A stretch of 64,000 nucleotides of DNA from Butyrivibrio proteoclasticus B316 (GCF_000145035.1 NC_014387.1:3341897-3405896), one strand, 5' to 3'. Shown: positions 52,386-62,432, counted from the first letter of the stretch. The notes: generated by a model from the sequence alone, not told the origin. Numbers and translations are program-made.

Positions 52386-53087
52386 TTACTGTTGTACCTC
52401 AAATTTGTATCCAATTCCCCAAATTGTAGCAAGGCGCCATTTCTCATGGTCTGAGAGTTTCTCACGAAGCCTCTTGATATGAACATCAACTGTTCTGGTA
52501 TCGCCTATATATTCATAGCCCCAGATCTGATCAAGAAGCTGCTCTCTTGTAAATACATGGTTAGGTGATGCTGCCAAAAAGTATAAAAGTTCCAGTTCCT
52601 TGGGCGGCATATCGACTCTTTCTCCCATATATTTGACAGAATAATTAGTCATATTTATTTCAAGGTCAGGATATCTTACAACCTTATCATCAGATTCCTG
52701 AATCTCCTGTACCTGCGGTTTGTAGCGGCGCAGAACAGCCTTGACTCTGGCTACAAGCTCTTTGGAATCAAAGGGCTTCTCCATGTAGTCATCTGCTCCC
52801 ATTTCCAGTCCAAGCACCTTATCAAAAACCTCACCCTTGGCGGAGAGCATGATAATAGGAACCTGTGACTTGGTCCTGATCTCTCTGCAGACCTGATATC
52901 CATCGATACCAGGCAACATCAGATCGAGCAGTACCAGATTTGGTTCAAAAGTATCAAATGTGTTGATGGCAGATTCGCCATCGTTACAGATTCGTGTCTC
53001 AAAGCACTCTTTGATCAGGTACAATGAGATCAGCTCTGCAATGTTGTTGTCATCATCGACAATTAAGATTTTCTGTTTTGTTGCCAT
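52386..53087 (-). CDS. OmpR/PhoB-family response regulator
   Basis: A 233-residue regulator. The receiver domain has DDD near residue 11, phosphoacceptor Asp in LVLLDLMLPGIDGYQV, Thr/Ser at IIMLSAKG and Lys at YMEKPFDSKEL. The C-terminal winged helix has PPKELELLYFLAASPNHVFTREQLLDQIWGYEYIGDTRTVDVHIKRLREKL. GAGGGG ribosome site. Regulator-kinase pair lies just after mutS2. The signal is unknown; a YycF/PhoP-like envelope role is only a guess. Confidence 0.95.
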   Translation of the reverse strand: MATKQKILIVDDDNNIAELISLYLIKECFETRICNDGESAINTFDTFEPNLVLLDLMLPGIDGYQVCREIRTKSQVPIIMLSAKGEVFDKVLGLEMGADDYMEKPFDSKELVARVKAVLRRYKPQVQEIQESDDKVVRYPDLEINMTNYSVKYMGERVDMPPKELELLYFLAASPNHVFTREQLLDQIWGYEYIGDTRTVDVHIKRLREKLSDHEKWRLATIWGIGYKFEVQQ

Positions 53088-53094
53088 TTTCCCC

Positions 53095-55488
53095 TCACTT
53101 TATAAATGTAACTATTGTAACTCCGGCATCTCCCTCGCCGAATTCCCCAAGCTTAAATGATTTAACATAAGGCACTGACTTAAGGTAGTTGTGAACAGCC
53201 TGTCTGAGTATGCCTGCGCCCTTTCCGTGGACAACACGAACATTATTAAGATGCGACATATAAGCATCATCGAGATATTTATCAAGAGCAGAAATAGCGT
53301 CATCACTGTTCTTACCAATCAGGTTTATCTCAGTTCTGATGCTGGCTGCTCTGGACAGATCCATCTTGCCTGAGCTTGTATTTCTGCCATAGAACTTCTT
53401 CATGGCCGCCTTGCCATCTTCATCCTGTACAAGCACAAGATCTCTTATATTAGCCTTAGTACGCATGATTCCGCACTGAACATAGAGATTTCCGTCTTTG
53501 TCAGGCTTGGATGAAATAGTACCCCTAAGTCCCATAGATACGATCTTTACTGACTCACCAAGCTTTAACTGAGATTCCTTGAGTATAGGATGTGAAGCAT
53601 TTGCAGCTTCTTTCTTGGCTGAAATAGCCTTGTTCTTGGCTGAAATCTTCTGGCCGACGTTAGTTCTTGCTCTCTCAAGATCCTGCATTGTAGCATTTGG
53701 ACCGGCTTTTCTAAAGGTTCTGATAGTCTCATCCGCAAGATCTTTGGCTTCCTGAAGAATATTCCTTGCCTCCTCATTGGCCTGCCTGAGAATTTCCTCT
53801 TTTTGCTTATCAAGCTTATCTGTCTTACTTGCAAGCTCAGCCTTGAGTTCCTCAACCTCCCGTTTGTACTGGGCAATCTCAAGTCTCTCATTCTCTATTG
53901 TCTTACGGCTCTTCTCAAGATCAGAAAGAAGGTCCTCAAACTTTTTATCCTCGGTTCCAATCTGCTCTTTGGCCGCATTTATGATTTCTTCGGACAAGCC
54001 CAGTTTGGAAGAAATCGCAAATGCATTACTCTTACCCGGGATTCCGATGAGAAGTCTGTAAGTAGGACGAAGTGACTCTACATCAAACTCGCAGCTGGCA
54101 TTCTGAATGCCGGGCGTATTGAGTGCATAAATCTTGAGCTCACTGTAATGCGTTGTTGCAAGCGTTCTGACCTGTCTCTCATGCAAATTGTTGAGGATAG
54201 AAATCGCAAGTGCCGCACCCTCTGTGGGATCTGTTCCCGCACCAAGCTCATCAAAAAGACAAAGCGAATTAGAATCAGCATTCTCCAATATCTTAACAGT
54301 ATTTGTCATGTGAGATGAGAAAGTTGAAAGAGACTGCTCAATACTCTGCTCATCTCCAATATCTGCATAAACCTCGTCAAATACAGAAAGCTCTGACTTA
54401 TCCCCAGCAGGAATTGCAAGGCCTGCCTGTCCCATAAGTGTCAAAAGACCTACTGTCTTGAGGGTAACTGTTTTACCACCTGTGTTAGGTCCTGTGATTA
54501 TGAGCATGTCAAAATCCTTGCCCGCATAAACATCAATAGGAACAACCTTGTTCTTATCAATAAGAGGATGTCTTCCTTTCTTGATGTCAAATGAGTGATT
54601 ATCATTAAAAACAGGTGAAATAGCATTTATCTCAAGAGCATAAGAAGCCTTGGCAAATACAAAGTCAAGGTCAGTCATGATATCTGAGTTATATTTAATT
54701 GCCTCAGCGTGCTCTCCAACCTGCAGGCTCAGCTCTAACAGAATCTTCTCAATCTCAGCATTTTCCTGAAGAACCAGCTCCTTGATCTTATTGTTGAGCT
54801 CCACAACCGCAGCCGGCTCAATGAATAGAGTAGATCCTGAAGACGACTGGTCATGAACAATTCCGTTTATCTGTGATTTGTACTCTGCTCGTACCGGAAC
54901 GCAATATCTGTCGTCACGCATGGTAACTACTGCATCCTGCATATATGTGCGCATAGGTCCGTTGATAAGTCTGTTAAGCTGCTCATGGATCCTGTCATTA
55001 GTCAGCATGATTCCACGTCTGATATGTCTAAGAGCCGGGCTTGCATCTGAGCTGACTTCATCCTCGGAAACGATGCATCTCCTGATTTCAACAGAAACAG
55101 GAGTTAATGGCTCCAACATGCTAAAAGACTCTGTGAGTGAATCAGGAGCCTCGTCATCTCTTTGTGTTCTGCCATAATTCTTGACTCTCGCTACATTTTC
55201 AAGAAAAGCCGCAAGTCTTAAAAGTCCTGCTGTATCCAGTGCACTTCCAATCTTAAGTGCCTTGAGGGAACCTGTAAAATCCCTGTTATCGCCAAAAGAC
55301 ACAGAGCCTTTCTTAAAAATTCTTGCAATAGCATCAGATGTCTTGGTCTGATTGTGTCTGATTTCCTTGATATCTGCAGATGGCACTAACTCCTTGCACA
55401 TCTTGCGTCCAGGCTCGGAAGTAGCGTGTTCTGCAAGCCTGTCTATGATCTTATCGTACTCAAGTACGCGTAATGCTTTTGAATTCAT
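53095..55488 (-). CDS. mutS2: Endonuclease/ATPase MutS2
   Basis: A 797-residue MutS-family protein, involved in ribosome rescue and recombination control. The core has a lever/clamp region, a Walker A loop ITGPNTGGKTVTLKTVGLL, Walker B CLFDELGAGTDPTEGAALA, and the TTHYSELK switch. A long coiled coil (about 520-610, ERLEIAQYKREVEELKAEL) and a C-terminal Smr nuclease domain (about 715-797; LDDAYMSHLNNVRVVHGKGAGILRQAV) are present, which separates it from MutS. First gene of mutS2-regulator-kinase on this strand. Confidence 0.96.
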   Translation of the reverse strand: MNSKALRVLEYDKIIDRLAEHATSEPGRKMCKELVPSADIKEIRHNQTKTSDAIARIFKKGSVSFGDNRDFTGSLKALKIGSALDTAGLLRLAAFLENVARVKNYGRTQRDDEAPDSLTESFSMLEPLTPVSVEIRRCIVSEDEVSSDASPALRHIRRGIMLTNDRIHEQLNRLINGPMRTYMQDAVVTMRDDRYCVPVRAEYKSQINGIVHDQSSSGSTLFIEPAAVVELNNKIKELVLQENAEIEKILLELSLQVGEHAEAIKYNSDIMTDLDFVFAKASYALEINAISPVFNDNHSFDIKKGRHPLIDKNKVVPIDVYAGKDFDMLIITGPNTGGKTVTLKTVGLLTLMGQAGLAIPAGDKSELSVFDEVYADIGDEQSIEQSLSTFSSHMTNTVKILENADSNSLCLFDELGAGTDPTEGAALAISILNNLHERQVRTLATTHYSELKIYALNTPGIQNASCEFDVESLRPTYRLLIGIPGKSNAFAISSKLGLSEEIINAAKEQIGTEDKKFEDLLSDLEKSRKTIENERLEIAQYKREVEELKAELASKTDKLDKQKEEILRQANEEARNILQEAKDLADETIRTFRKAGPNATMQDLERARTNVGQKISAKNKAISAKKEAANASHPILKESQLKLGESVKIVSMGLRGTISSKPDKDGNLYVQCGIMRTKANIRDLVLVQDEDGKAAMKKFYGRNTSSGKMDLSRAASIRTEINLIGKNSDDAISALDKYLDDAYMSHLNNVRVVHGKGAGILRQAVHNYLKSVPYVKSFKLGEFGEGDAGVTIVTFIK

Positions 55489-55626
55489 TGCTAATAAACC
55501 TCTTTATCATATAACTACCCAAACTACAGTTTAACACCTAACTCTCCGCATGACTAGTGGAATTCTAATGTGAAAGCGGCTATAATTATAAAGATATTAT
55601 GTTATTTCAAGCTTGGGGGAATGCAT

Positions 55627-56976
55627 ATGCCACTTAATCAGGACGACAACAAAAAAGACACTCTGGCCAACACAGCCTTTATCAGTGAGAAGATCAAGCA
55701 GCGTCCAATAAATCGTAAAAAACTGCTGCGCAGGACTATTATCACTATCTCTTTGGCTGTAGTCTTTGGTGTAGTTGCCTGTTTTACATTTCTTTTGCTA
55801 CAGCCGGTATTTACCGATACTCTCTATCCGGAAAAAGAGCCTGAGAAAGTTTCTTTTCCCGCAGAATCAGCAAGTGACGAGCTGACGCCGGAAGAAATGT
55901 ACGCAGATGATAATGAAATTGCTGCTACAGAGGCTCAATACCTGGAAGCAACACAAAAGGATCAGATTGATCAGGCAATTGCCTCCTATACCTTTGGTTC
56001 AGAAGATTATAGTAAGATGATGTCCTCTCTTAAGGGTGTTGCTACGGAAGGAAGCCGCAGCATCGTCAAGATCACGGCTATTTCCAGTGACACCAACTGG
56101 TTCAGCCCATCGTTTGAGAGCAGCGGAACAGCATCAGGACTGATTGTTGCCGACAGCGGCAGTAATCTCCTCGTACTCGCTTTCTACGAAGCACTCAAGG
56201 ATGCCGAAACTATAGGAATCACTTTTTGCGACAATGCCAAGGCAGAAGCTCAGGTCAATCTTGTGGACACTATCACCGATTTGTGTATCCTTTCAATCAA
56301 GAAATCAGACCTTTCCGCAGAAACAAGAGAAAAGATTCTTGTAGCAACTCTTGGTAGCTCTAATTCCAACAGCATTGCCGGCCTTCCGGTTATAGCGATC
56401 GGCTCTCCAGTTGGAGTACAGGGATCCATTGCGTATGGAATTGTAACAAGTGAAAAAACTACTCTGGATCTTCCGGACAGTACCTATAAGCTTATTACTA
56501 CGGATATCTACGGCAGTAAGCAAGGAAGCGGCGTTTTGATAAACCTTCTTGGACAGGTAGTAGGTATAATAGACATGGATAAAGAGCCTGTTGATCTGTC
56601 CAATAATATCTGTGCCATTGGAATTACTGAGCTCAAGGCACTTATGGAAGATTTATCCAACAGTAAATCCAGAGCTTACCTTGGTGTTCACGGAACAACT
56701 GTCCCACAGGAAATACAGACTCTACAAAATGTTCCTTCAGGAGCATACATCACAATGGCGGAACTTGGCTCTCCAGCCATGAAGGCCGGTATTCAGAGCG
56801 GCGATATAATTACTGCCATTGGGGATATGGATATAACAAGTTATGAACAGCTGACAAATAAACTTGCCCAGCTGAGCCCTGATGATGTAATATCAATTAC
56901 TGTAATGCGTCAGGCTGTTTCAGATTATATAGAAATGAATCTGGAAGCCACACTTACTGAGTCAACACATGATTGA
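55627..56976 (+). CDS. HtrA/DegP-like membrane protein with degraded catalytic triad
   Basis: About 449 residues. The cytoplasmic N-terminus (1-30) and one membrane helix (about 37-62, IITISLAVVFGVVACFTFLLLQ) are followed by an acidic linker, a trypsin-like domain (about 140-330) and a C-terminal PDZ domain (about 345-445; MKAGIQSGDIITAIGDMDITSYEQL). The usual catalytic His (NNHVV) is absent at LLVLAFYEAL; an Asp survives in ITDLCILSI; the serine region is KQGSGVLINLLGQVVGI rather than GNSGGPL. Protease activity is doubtful; a binding or adaptor role is possible. The ATG at 55627 follows GGGGGA by 6 bases. Confidence 0.83.
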   Translation: MPLNQDDNKKDTLANTAFISEKIKQRPINRKKLLRRTIITISLAVVFGVVACFTFLLLQPVFTDTLYPEKEPEKVSFPAESASDELTPEEMYADDNEIAATEAQYLEATQKDQIDQAIASYTFGSEDYSKMMSSLKGVATEGSRSIVKITAISSDTNWFSPSFESSGTASGLIVADSGSNLLVLAFYEALKDAETIGITFCDNAKAEAQVNLVDTITDLCILSIKKSDLSAETREKILVATLGSSNSNSIAGLPVIAIGSPVGVQGSIAYGIVTSEKTTLDLPDSTYKLITTDIYGSKQGSGVLINLLGQVVGIIDMDKEPVDLSNNICAIGITELKALMEDLSNSKSRAYLGVHGTTVPQEIQTLQNVPSGAYITMAELGSPAMKAGIQSGDIITAIGDMDITSYEQLTNKLAQLSPDDVISITVMRQAVSDYIEMNLEATLTESTHD

Positions 56977-57012
56977 CCATGATTATGTAATAGTTAGAAA
57001 TGAGGTTTTTTA

Positions 57013-57957
57013 ATGAAATTTATCAAGGATTTGAAACCAGGCGACAGAGTAGCAGATATCTACATGTGCAAACACAAATTAAGCGCTACTACCAAGAATG
57101 GTAAAGAGTACTATTCAGTTACTCTCCAGGACAAGACCGGTACCGTAGACGCCAAGGTTTGGGAACCTAATAGTGATGGAATTGATGAATTTGATGACAC
57201 CGACTGCATCGATGTATTTGGTGAAGTGACAAGCTTCAACGGAGCTCTTCAGGTTAATATCAAGAGAGCCAGAAAGTGCCATGAAGGCGAATATGATCCG
57301 GCTCTTTATCTTCCTGTTACCAGCAAAGATATCGATGAAATGTTCAAAGAGCTTCTTGGCATCATCGGAAGTATCCAGAATCCATATTTAAAAAAGCTAC
57401 TTGAAGAGTTCTTTGTTCACGACGAGAAGTTTATCGAACTGTTCCGCAAGTCCAGTGCAGCCAAGACTGTACATCACGGTTTTATCGGCGGTCTTTTAGA
57501 GCATACTCTTAGCGTGACCAAGTTGTGTAATTACTTCTGCACCTCTTACCCAAGACTCAACCGTGACCTTCTTCTGACAGCAGCTATTTGTCATGATATT
57601 GGTAAGACAAGAGAGCTTAGTCTTTTCCCGATAAATGACTATACTGACGAAGGTCAGTTCCTTGGCCACATCGTTATGGGATGTGAAATGGTAAGCGAAA
57701 AGGCCAGAACAATTGAAGGCTTCCCTGAGCTTCTCAAGCAGGAATTACAGCACTGCATTCTTGCCCATCACGGTGAGTTTGAATATGGCTCTCCCAAGAA
57801 ACCAGCCATCATGGAAGCTGTAGCACTTAATCTTGCAGACAACACAGATGCCAAGATGGAAACATTTACGGAACTTCTGTCAAATGTAACCGTTCCTGGC
57901 TGGCAGGGCTATAATAAGTTCTTCGAATCAAATATTTTCGAAACTAAGGTTGATTGA
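57013..57957 (+). CDS. yhaM: 3'-5' exoribonuclease YhaM
   Basis: A 314-residue protein. The N-terminal OB-fold (about 1-90, KNGKEYYSVTLQDKTGTVDAKVW) binds nucleic acid, and the HD domain (about 155-300) has HHGFIGGLLEHTLSV (metal-binding His), AAICHDIGKTREL and ILAHHGEFEYG. YhaM trims RNA 3' ends and takes part in DNA replication-linked turnover in Gram-positives. It is transcribed right after the HtrA-like gene; GAGGT ribosome site. Confidence 0.92.
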   Translation: MKFIKDLKPGDRVADIYMCKHKLSATTKNGKEYYSVTLQDKTGTVDAKVWEPNSDGIDEFDDTDCIDVFGEVTSFNGALQVNIKRARKCHEGEYDPALYLPVTSKDIDEMFKELLGIIGSIQNPYLKKLLEEFFVHDEKFIELFRKSSAAKTVHHGFIGGLLEHTLSVTKLCNYFCTSYPRLNRDLLLTAAICHDIGKTRELSLFPINDYTDEGQFLGHIVMGCEMVSEKARTIEGFPELLKQELQHCILAHHGEFEYGSPKKPAIMEAVALNLADNTDAKMETFTELLSNVTVPGWQGYNKFFESNIFETKVD

Positions 57958-57975
57958 ACAGGACGTTAGCAATGC

Positions 57976-58031
57976 AAAAAGCCGGGATATTGGTATGCAC
58001 AACTTGCACATATCTAATATCCCGGCTTTTT
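57976..58031. terminator. Bidirectional rho-independent terminator
   Basis: AAAAAGCCGGGATATT (57976-57991) pairs with AATATCCCGGCTTTTT (58016-58031), a 16-bp stem, between convergent yhaM and the aminotransferase. Confidence 0.9.
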
Positions 58032-58048
58032 GGTTTATTCATATAAAA

Positions 58049-59206
58049 TTATAATTTTGAAATAAATCTCTCGAATCTCTCCATTGCTGTTTTCAGATTC
58101 TCAAGAGAATATGCGTAGGAAATACGAATATATCCCTCACCACAGTCTCCAAATGCTGTTCCCGGAACAACTGCAAGCTTCTCTTCTGTGAGAAGACGGG
58201 TACAAAATTCATCACTGCTCATTCCAAACTTCTTGATACACGGGAATACGTAAAATGCTCCGTATGGCTCAAAGCAAGGAAGTCCAATCTCCTTGAACTT
58301 ATTGAGAAGGTATCTTCTCCTGTGGTTATACTCTTCCCTCATCATCCTGACATCTTCATCACCGTTCTTGAGCGCCTCAACAGCAGCATACTGGCTGGTT
58401 GTAGGAGCGCACATGATTGCAAACTGGTGTATCTTGATCATCTGTTTCATGATAATCTCAGGCCCACAGGCATATCCAAGTCTCCATCCTGTCATGGCAT
58501 AAGCCTTGGAGAAACCATTTATGAGTATTGTTCTCTCCTTCATTCCGGGAAGCGAAACAATAGACACATGCTTTCCCTTATAGCTGAGTTCTCCGTATAT
58601 TTCATCTGAAATCACATACAGATCTTTTTCTATGACAACCTTGGCAATTGCCTCAAGGTCCTCTTTTTCCATAACCGCACCGGTTGGATTGTTAGGAAAT
58701 GGCAGAACCAGTATCTTGGTCTTGTCTGTAACCTTATCAAGAACTTCCTGCGCTGTCAGTCTGAACTCATTTTCCTCTTTTAACTCGATAATAACCGGTG
58801 TTGCATCAGCTAAAATAGCGCATGGCTCATAGGAAACATAACTTGGCTGAGGAATCAAAACCTCATCTCCCGGATCAAGCATAGCTCTCATAGCAAGATC
58901 TATTGCTTCAGATCCTCCGACAGTTACAAAGACCTCTTTTATCGGGTCGTATTCCACGCCTTGTGTTCTCTTAATATAATTGGATATTTCTACCCTAAGT
59001 TCCTTTAATCCGGAATTAGATGTATAGAAGGTACGGCCTTTCTCAAGGGAATAAATGCCCTCATCTCTTATGTGCCAGGGAGTATCAAAATCAGGCTCGC
59101 CGACACCAAGTGATATAGCCCCTTCAGTCTCCTGTACGATATCAAAAAACTTCCTGATTCCGGAAGGTTTGATATCTACAACTTTACTTCCTAATGGGTT
59201 TCTCAT
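58049..59206 (-). CDS. Class I/II pyridoxal-phosphate aminotransferase
   Basis: A 385-residue fold-type I enzyme. It has the ISLGVGEPDFDTP N-terminal signature, a substrate/PLP Asn in PFPNNPTGAVM, an Asp-x-x-Tyr in ISDEIYGELSY, and the PLP Lys in NGFSKAYAMTGWRLGYA. It resembles AspC/PatA-type enzymes, including those that act on N-acetyl-diaminopimelate; the amino acid is not certain. Its ATG overlaps the stop of the Lrp gene by 4 bases (ATGA), indicating coupled expression. Confidence 0.9.
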   Translation of the reverse strand: MRNPLGSKVVDIKPSGIRKFFDIVQETEGAISLGVGEPDFDTPWHIRDEGIYSLEKGRTFYTSNSGLKELRVEISNYIKRTQGVEYDPIKEVFVTVGGSEAIDLAMRAMLDPGDEVLIPQPSYVSYEPCAILADATPVIIELKEENEFRLTAQEVLDKVTDKTKILVLPFPNNPTGAVMEKEDLEAIAKVVIEKDLYVISDEIYGELSYKGKHVSIVSLPGMKERTILINGFSKAYAMTGWRLGYACGPEIIMKQMIKIHQFAIMCAPTTSQYAAVEALKNGDEDVRMMREEYNHRRRYLLNKFKEIGLPCFEPYGAFYVFPCIKKFGMSSDEFCTRLLTEEKLAVVPGTAFGDCGEGYIRISYAYSLENLKTAMERFERFISKL

Positions 59207-59691
59207 GGTGTGATAATCTCCCTTGTATCCTCGTACTTTTTAGTCAAAATAGTGCCGTGATCTTTATATTTTTTGAGAATAAAATGTGTCGCTGTACTAA
59301 GAACAGTATCAAGTGTTGCAAGCTTGTTATTTACAAAGCCGGCAACTTCCTGAAGTGACTTGCCTTCAAGGATTACCATAAGGTCAAAGCCACCACTCAT
59401 AAGGTATACACTTGTAACCTCAGGGTATTTGTAAATACGCTCGGCAATATTGTCAAAGCCCTGTCCTCTTGTTGGTGTAACCTTAACTTCTATAAGGGCA
59501 TTGACCTTTTCAAGACTTGTCTTGGACCAGTCAACCATTGTGTGATATCCGCAGATAATTCCCTCTTCCTCAAGTGCCTTAAGCTCATTAGCCACGAGAA
59601 GCTCATCTGCCCCAAGCAAAACGCTAAGTTCATGAATATCAATTCTACTATTCTTCTCGATGATATTTAATATCTCTTCTCTTGTTCCCAT
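59203..59691 (-). CDS. Lrp/AsnC-family transcriptional regulator
   Basis: A 162-residue regulator: helix-turn-helix RIDIHELSVLLGADELLVANELKALEEEGIICGYHTMVDWSK (about 15-60), then the RAM ligand domain (VNALIEVKVTPTRGQGFD; VTSVYLMSGGFDLMVILEG). It is coupled to the aminotransferase and probably controls it in response to an amino acid. GAGGAG ribosome site. Confidence 0.92.
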   Translation of the reverse strand: MGTREEILNIIEKNSRIDIHELSVLLGADELLVANELKALEEEGIICGYHTMVDWSKTSLEKVNALIEVKVTPTRGQGFDNIAERIYKYPEVTSVYLMSGGFDLMVILEGKSLQEVAGFVNNKLATLDTVLSTATHFILKKYKDHGTILTKKYEDTREIITP

Positions 59692-59781
59692 TTTATTCTC
59701 CTCAACTTAATGACTTACAACCATTATTGTGCCTTACATTTGCTCCAAAGTAAACATGACATATTTAACATCATGATCTCT

Positions 59782-60765
59782 TTACCCCAGCACAGTTAAA
59801 ATCTCATCCGCCTGAGGGGATTCCAAAAACCTTGTCTCATCAGAATTGATGATAACCTTGTCATTCCCCTCCACAAGCTCTCCGATTACAACAGCCAAAA
59901 TGCCATTTTCTCTTAGGTCAGCCACGAGTTTCTCCCCATTATCAGTTGCAAGCAAAAGAGATCCACCTGACAAAAGATGATACGGATTAAGCCCAAAGAA
60001 TTCGCATATTTCAACAGTTTCCTGTCTAAGAGGAATACATCTCATATCCACCTTAAGCCCGCATCCCGCTCGGGCGGCCATGTCCCATAATCCTGCAAAC
60101 ACTCCGCCATTTGACAGATCATGTGCTGCAGTAATTCCGGATTCAACAGCTATATCCATCTCTTTTCCTACAAAAAGAGCTTCTCTAAGGCTTATTGCAT
60201 CATCTATAAAAGGTGCCGGATATCTGCCTGTAAGTTCCTGATATTTCTCTGCTGCAAGCATCGCAGTTCCTTCCATTGCAGCCCATTTAGTCATTACAAG
60301 CATCTGACCGGGCGCCGGCTTACTGTCAAAGAGCCCTGAAGACTTACTAACATCATCACAAGATCCAACAGCCGAAACAGTTACAAGAGGCCTGTTAACT
60401 GCCGATGTAACCTCGGTATGCCCTCCGCTGTAGACAACCTTACAAAATTTTGCCGCCCTTATGGCATCAGCGACAATTTTCTTAATAACCTGTTCCTCTG
60501 CATCTATTGGTAAAAGAGCTGACACTTCCACATGGTCTGGTATAAGTCCCTGGGATACCAACCCATTAACCGCTTTTACCACACCATAAAAAGCAGCATC
60601 CTGAACATTTACAGTTACAGGAACAATTGTGGAAAAAGTCCTTTTCTTTTCAGAAAAAGCGCAGTCTGTCCCTACAGCTGCGCTTGTTGTATTCTTAAAT
60701 TCTGTTCTAAGCTGCTTTAAAACAGATCTCTTTAAAGCATTCTCAGTAATCTTGCCTAATCTCAT
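59782..60765 (-). CDS. PurM/AIR-synthase-fold protein (HypE/SelD-like group)
   Basis: A 327-residue ATP-binding protein with the PurM N- and C-lobes: MRLGKITENALKRSVL, early VGTDCAFSE, VYSGGHTEVTSAVNRPLVTVSAVG, and the C-lobe AAHDLSNGGVFAGLWDMAARAGCGLKVDM plus LLSGGSLLLAT. No Cys-terminal motif like HypE and no selenoprotein context are present. It follows the VanW gene (13-base gap, AGGAG ribosome site). The reaction is unknown. Confidence 0.8.
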   Translation of the reverse strand: MRLGKITENALKRSVLKQLRTEFKNTTSAAVGTDCAFSEKKRTFSTIVPVTVNVQDAAFYGVVKAVNGLVSQGLIPDHVEVSALLPIDAEEQVIKKIVADAIRAAKFCKVVYSGGHTEVTSAVNRPLVTVSAVGSCDDVSKSSGLFDSKPAPGQMLVMTKWAAMEGTAMLAAEKYQELTGRYPAPFIDDAISLREALFVGKEMDIAVESGITAAHDLSNGGVFAGLWDMAARAGCGLKVDMRCIPLRQETVEICEFFGLNPYHLLSGGSLLLATDNGEKLVADLRENGILAVVIGELVEGNDKVIINSDETRFLESPQADEILTVLG

Positions 60766-60778
60766 TCCGGCTCCTATA

Positions 60779-62347
60779 TCATCCGTTAGTTGTTATAGAC
60801 TCCATATCCTCAGCCACTGCCTGCTGCTGAATCTGGGCGTTTGCTGCATCAACTGCTGCCGCTGCTGCCTGAGCCGCCGCCTCAGCGTTCTCTGTTCCGG
60901 CTGCGTCTCTTGCAGCCTTGAGAGCTCCGGCTACCGCCTTGACTGTGCCAACATCTCTCGTAGCGATCGCTGTCTGGAGTTGTGCCAAAGCTGTCGCATC
61001 GGCACCTGCTGTACCTACAGTGATAATCCTTGGAACCATCTTGTATGTACTACTGTTGATCACTTCATTGCTGACTTCTGAACCATTCTCAGTAACAATC
61101 TTGCGAAGCTGAGCCTTATAACCAATGTGAGCTGACTGTGTTCCCACATAGCCGATTCCCTGAGAACCATCTGTCACATACTGATCCTCAGAGGCTGGTG
61201 TAGTCTCAAGTACCTCGCTCTTAAAAGCAACCTTCCTACCAGGATCCCTTGTCTCAACTCCATAAATTGTAAATGTAATATGCTTGTCTGAAGATGTGTA
61301 TCCTTCTATATAAATAGGGTATTCAGTATTGTTAACAAATCTGAAGTTCTTGCCCCCGGACTCTGCGATAGCCGCATCGGCAGAAGGAGATACATAATTG
61401 ACGATCATTGAATGATTATGTCTCTCTGTTACCTCAAGCTCCGCCAGCAATACAGCGTTATAAAGAGTTGTTGAAACCTGGCAGATTCCTCCACCAATAC
61501 TCTCAACTACTATTCCATTAAGATATGAGCCTGCAGGATAATATCCGTTAGCTTCTGTAAACGGAGTGATAGTATCAAGTACATTAAATTCCTCGCCCGG
61601 ATACAGTGTTGTTCCATTGATCAGCGAGCATCCATTTGCCACATTGGCAGATCTCGATGATCCTGATGTCTTATAGCTTGTAGTGAATGTACCAAGTACA
61701 TCTCTGACTTTGGACAAATCCTCAGCACTTCCAAGCGGAGCATCCTCTTTAATTGAAAGAGAAACAGCTCCATTGTCGCCATTCCATCCGCTTGTTACAA
61801 AATTCTTAATTGCCGCAATAGACTGATCTACATCAACTACATAGCCTGTCTGTCCCTCAGTTACTGTAAATCCGTCAGCTGTCTTCTTAAGAGTATAGTT
61901 AACCTTGTCCTGATTAAAAGAGCTGCATCTGTCACCAACTATCTCCTGAAGGTGTTCATCATTAAAACCATATTCTATATCGAATCTGTGGCCTTCCTTC
62001 TCAAGATCCTTGAGGGCTTTGTATCTCTGGATCACATTGCCCTTGTGTCCAAGACTATAAGCATCTTCTATGATCTGAGGATTCTTCCATGAAATGCCAA
62101 GATCCTCGCCGCTAACCTGAAGACTGCGGCCCTCGCCGGCATCGAGAGTAATCTCTGCACCAGCCATCTTATCAAAATAGGAATGAACAGCCGCTGTTGC
62201 GTCTGATACTGTCATTCCTGAAACATCTATATCTCCGATATAAACGCCATTTGCAATTGTTCGTCCATCTGCTGCTTTTGTCCGAATACCAGGCAGAAGT
62301 AACAGCACACCAATGAAGAGAAGAACTCCTCCGAGAAATTTTTTCAT
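60779..62347 (-). CDS. VanW-family protein with peptidoglycan-binding domain
   Basis: A 522-residue secreted or membrane-bound protein. The signal/anchor helix is about 4-22, repeated PG_binding_4-like segments cover about 30-215 (ANGVYIGDIDVSGMTVSDATAAVHSYF), and the VanW domain (about 230-370) has NGTTLYPGEEFNVLDTITPFTEANGYYPAGSYLNG then GGGICQVSTTLYNAVLLAELEVTERHNHS. The C-terminus (about 445-522) is an Ala-rich helix region. The family's function is not known; it occurs near glycopeptide-resistance genes but this copy has no van context. AGGGGG ribosome site. Confidence 0.9.
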   Translation of the reverse strand: MKKFLGGVLLFIGVLLLLPGIRTKAADGRTIANGVYIGDIDVSGMTVSDATAAVHSYFDKMAGAEITLDAGEGRSLQVSGEDLGISWKNPQIIEDAYSLGHKGNVIQRYKALKDLEKEGHRFDIEYGFNDEHLQEIVGDRCSSFNQDKVNYTLKKTADGFTVTEGQTGYVVDVDQSIAAIKNFVTSGWNGDNGAVSLSIKEDAPLGSAEDLSKVRDVLGTFTTSYKTSGSSRSANVANGCSLINGTTLYPGEEFNVLDTITPFTEANGYYPAGSYLNGIVVESIGGGICQVSTTLYNAVLLAELEVTERHNHSMIVNYVSPSADAAIAESGGKNFRFVNNTEYPIYIEGYTSSDKHITFTIYGVETRDPGRKVAFKSEVLETTPASEDQYVTDGSQGIGYVGTQSAHIGYKAQLRKIVTENGSEVSNEVINSSTYKMVPRIITVGTAGADATALAQLQTAIATRDVGTVKAVAGALKAARDAAGTENAEAAAQAAAAAVDAANAQIQQQAVAEDMESITTNG

Positions 62348-62432
62348 AATGCCCCCTCTGAAAGATTGTGCTATTATAAATTATATGCAATATAGTTAGA
62401 ATATTTACTCCTTAACTGAAAGGATATTATAG

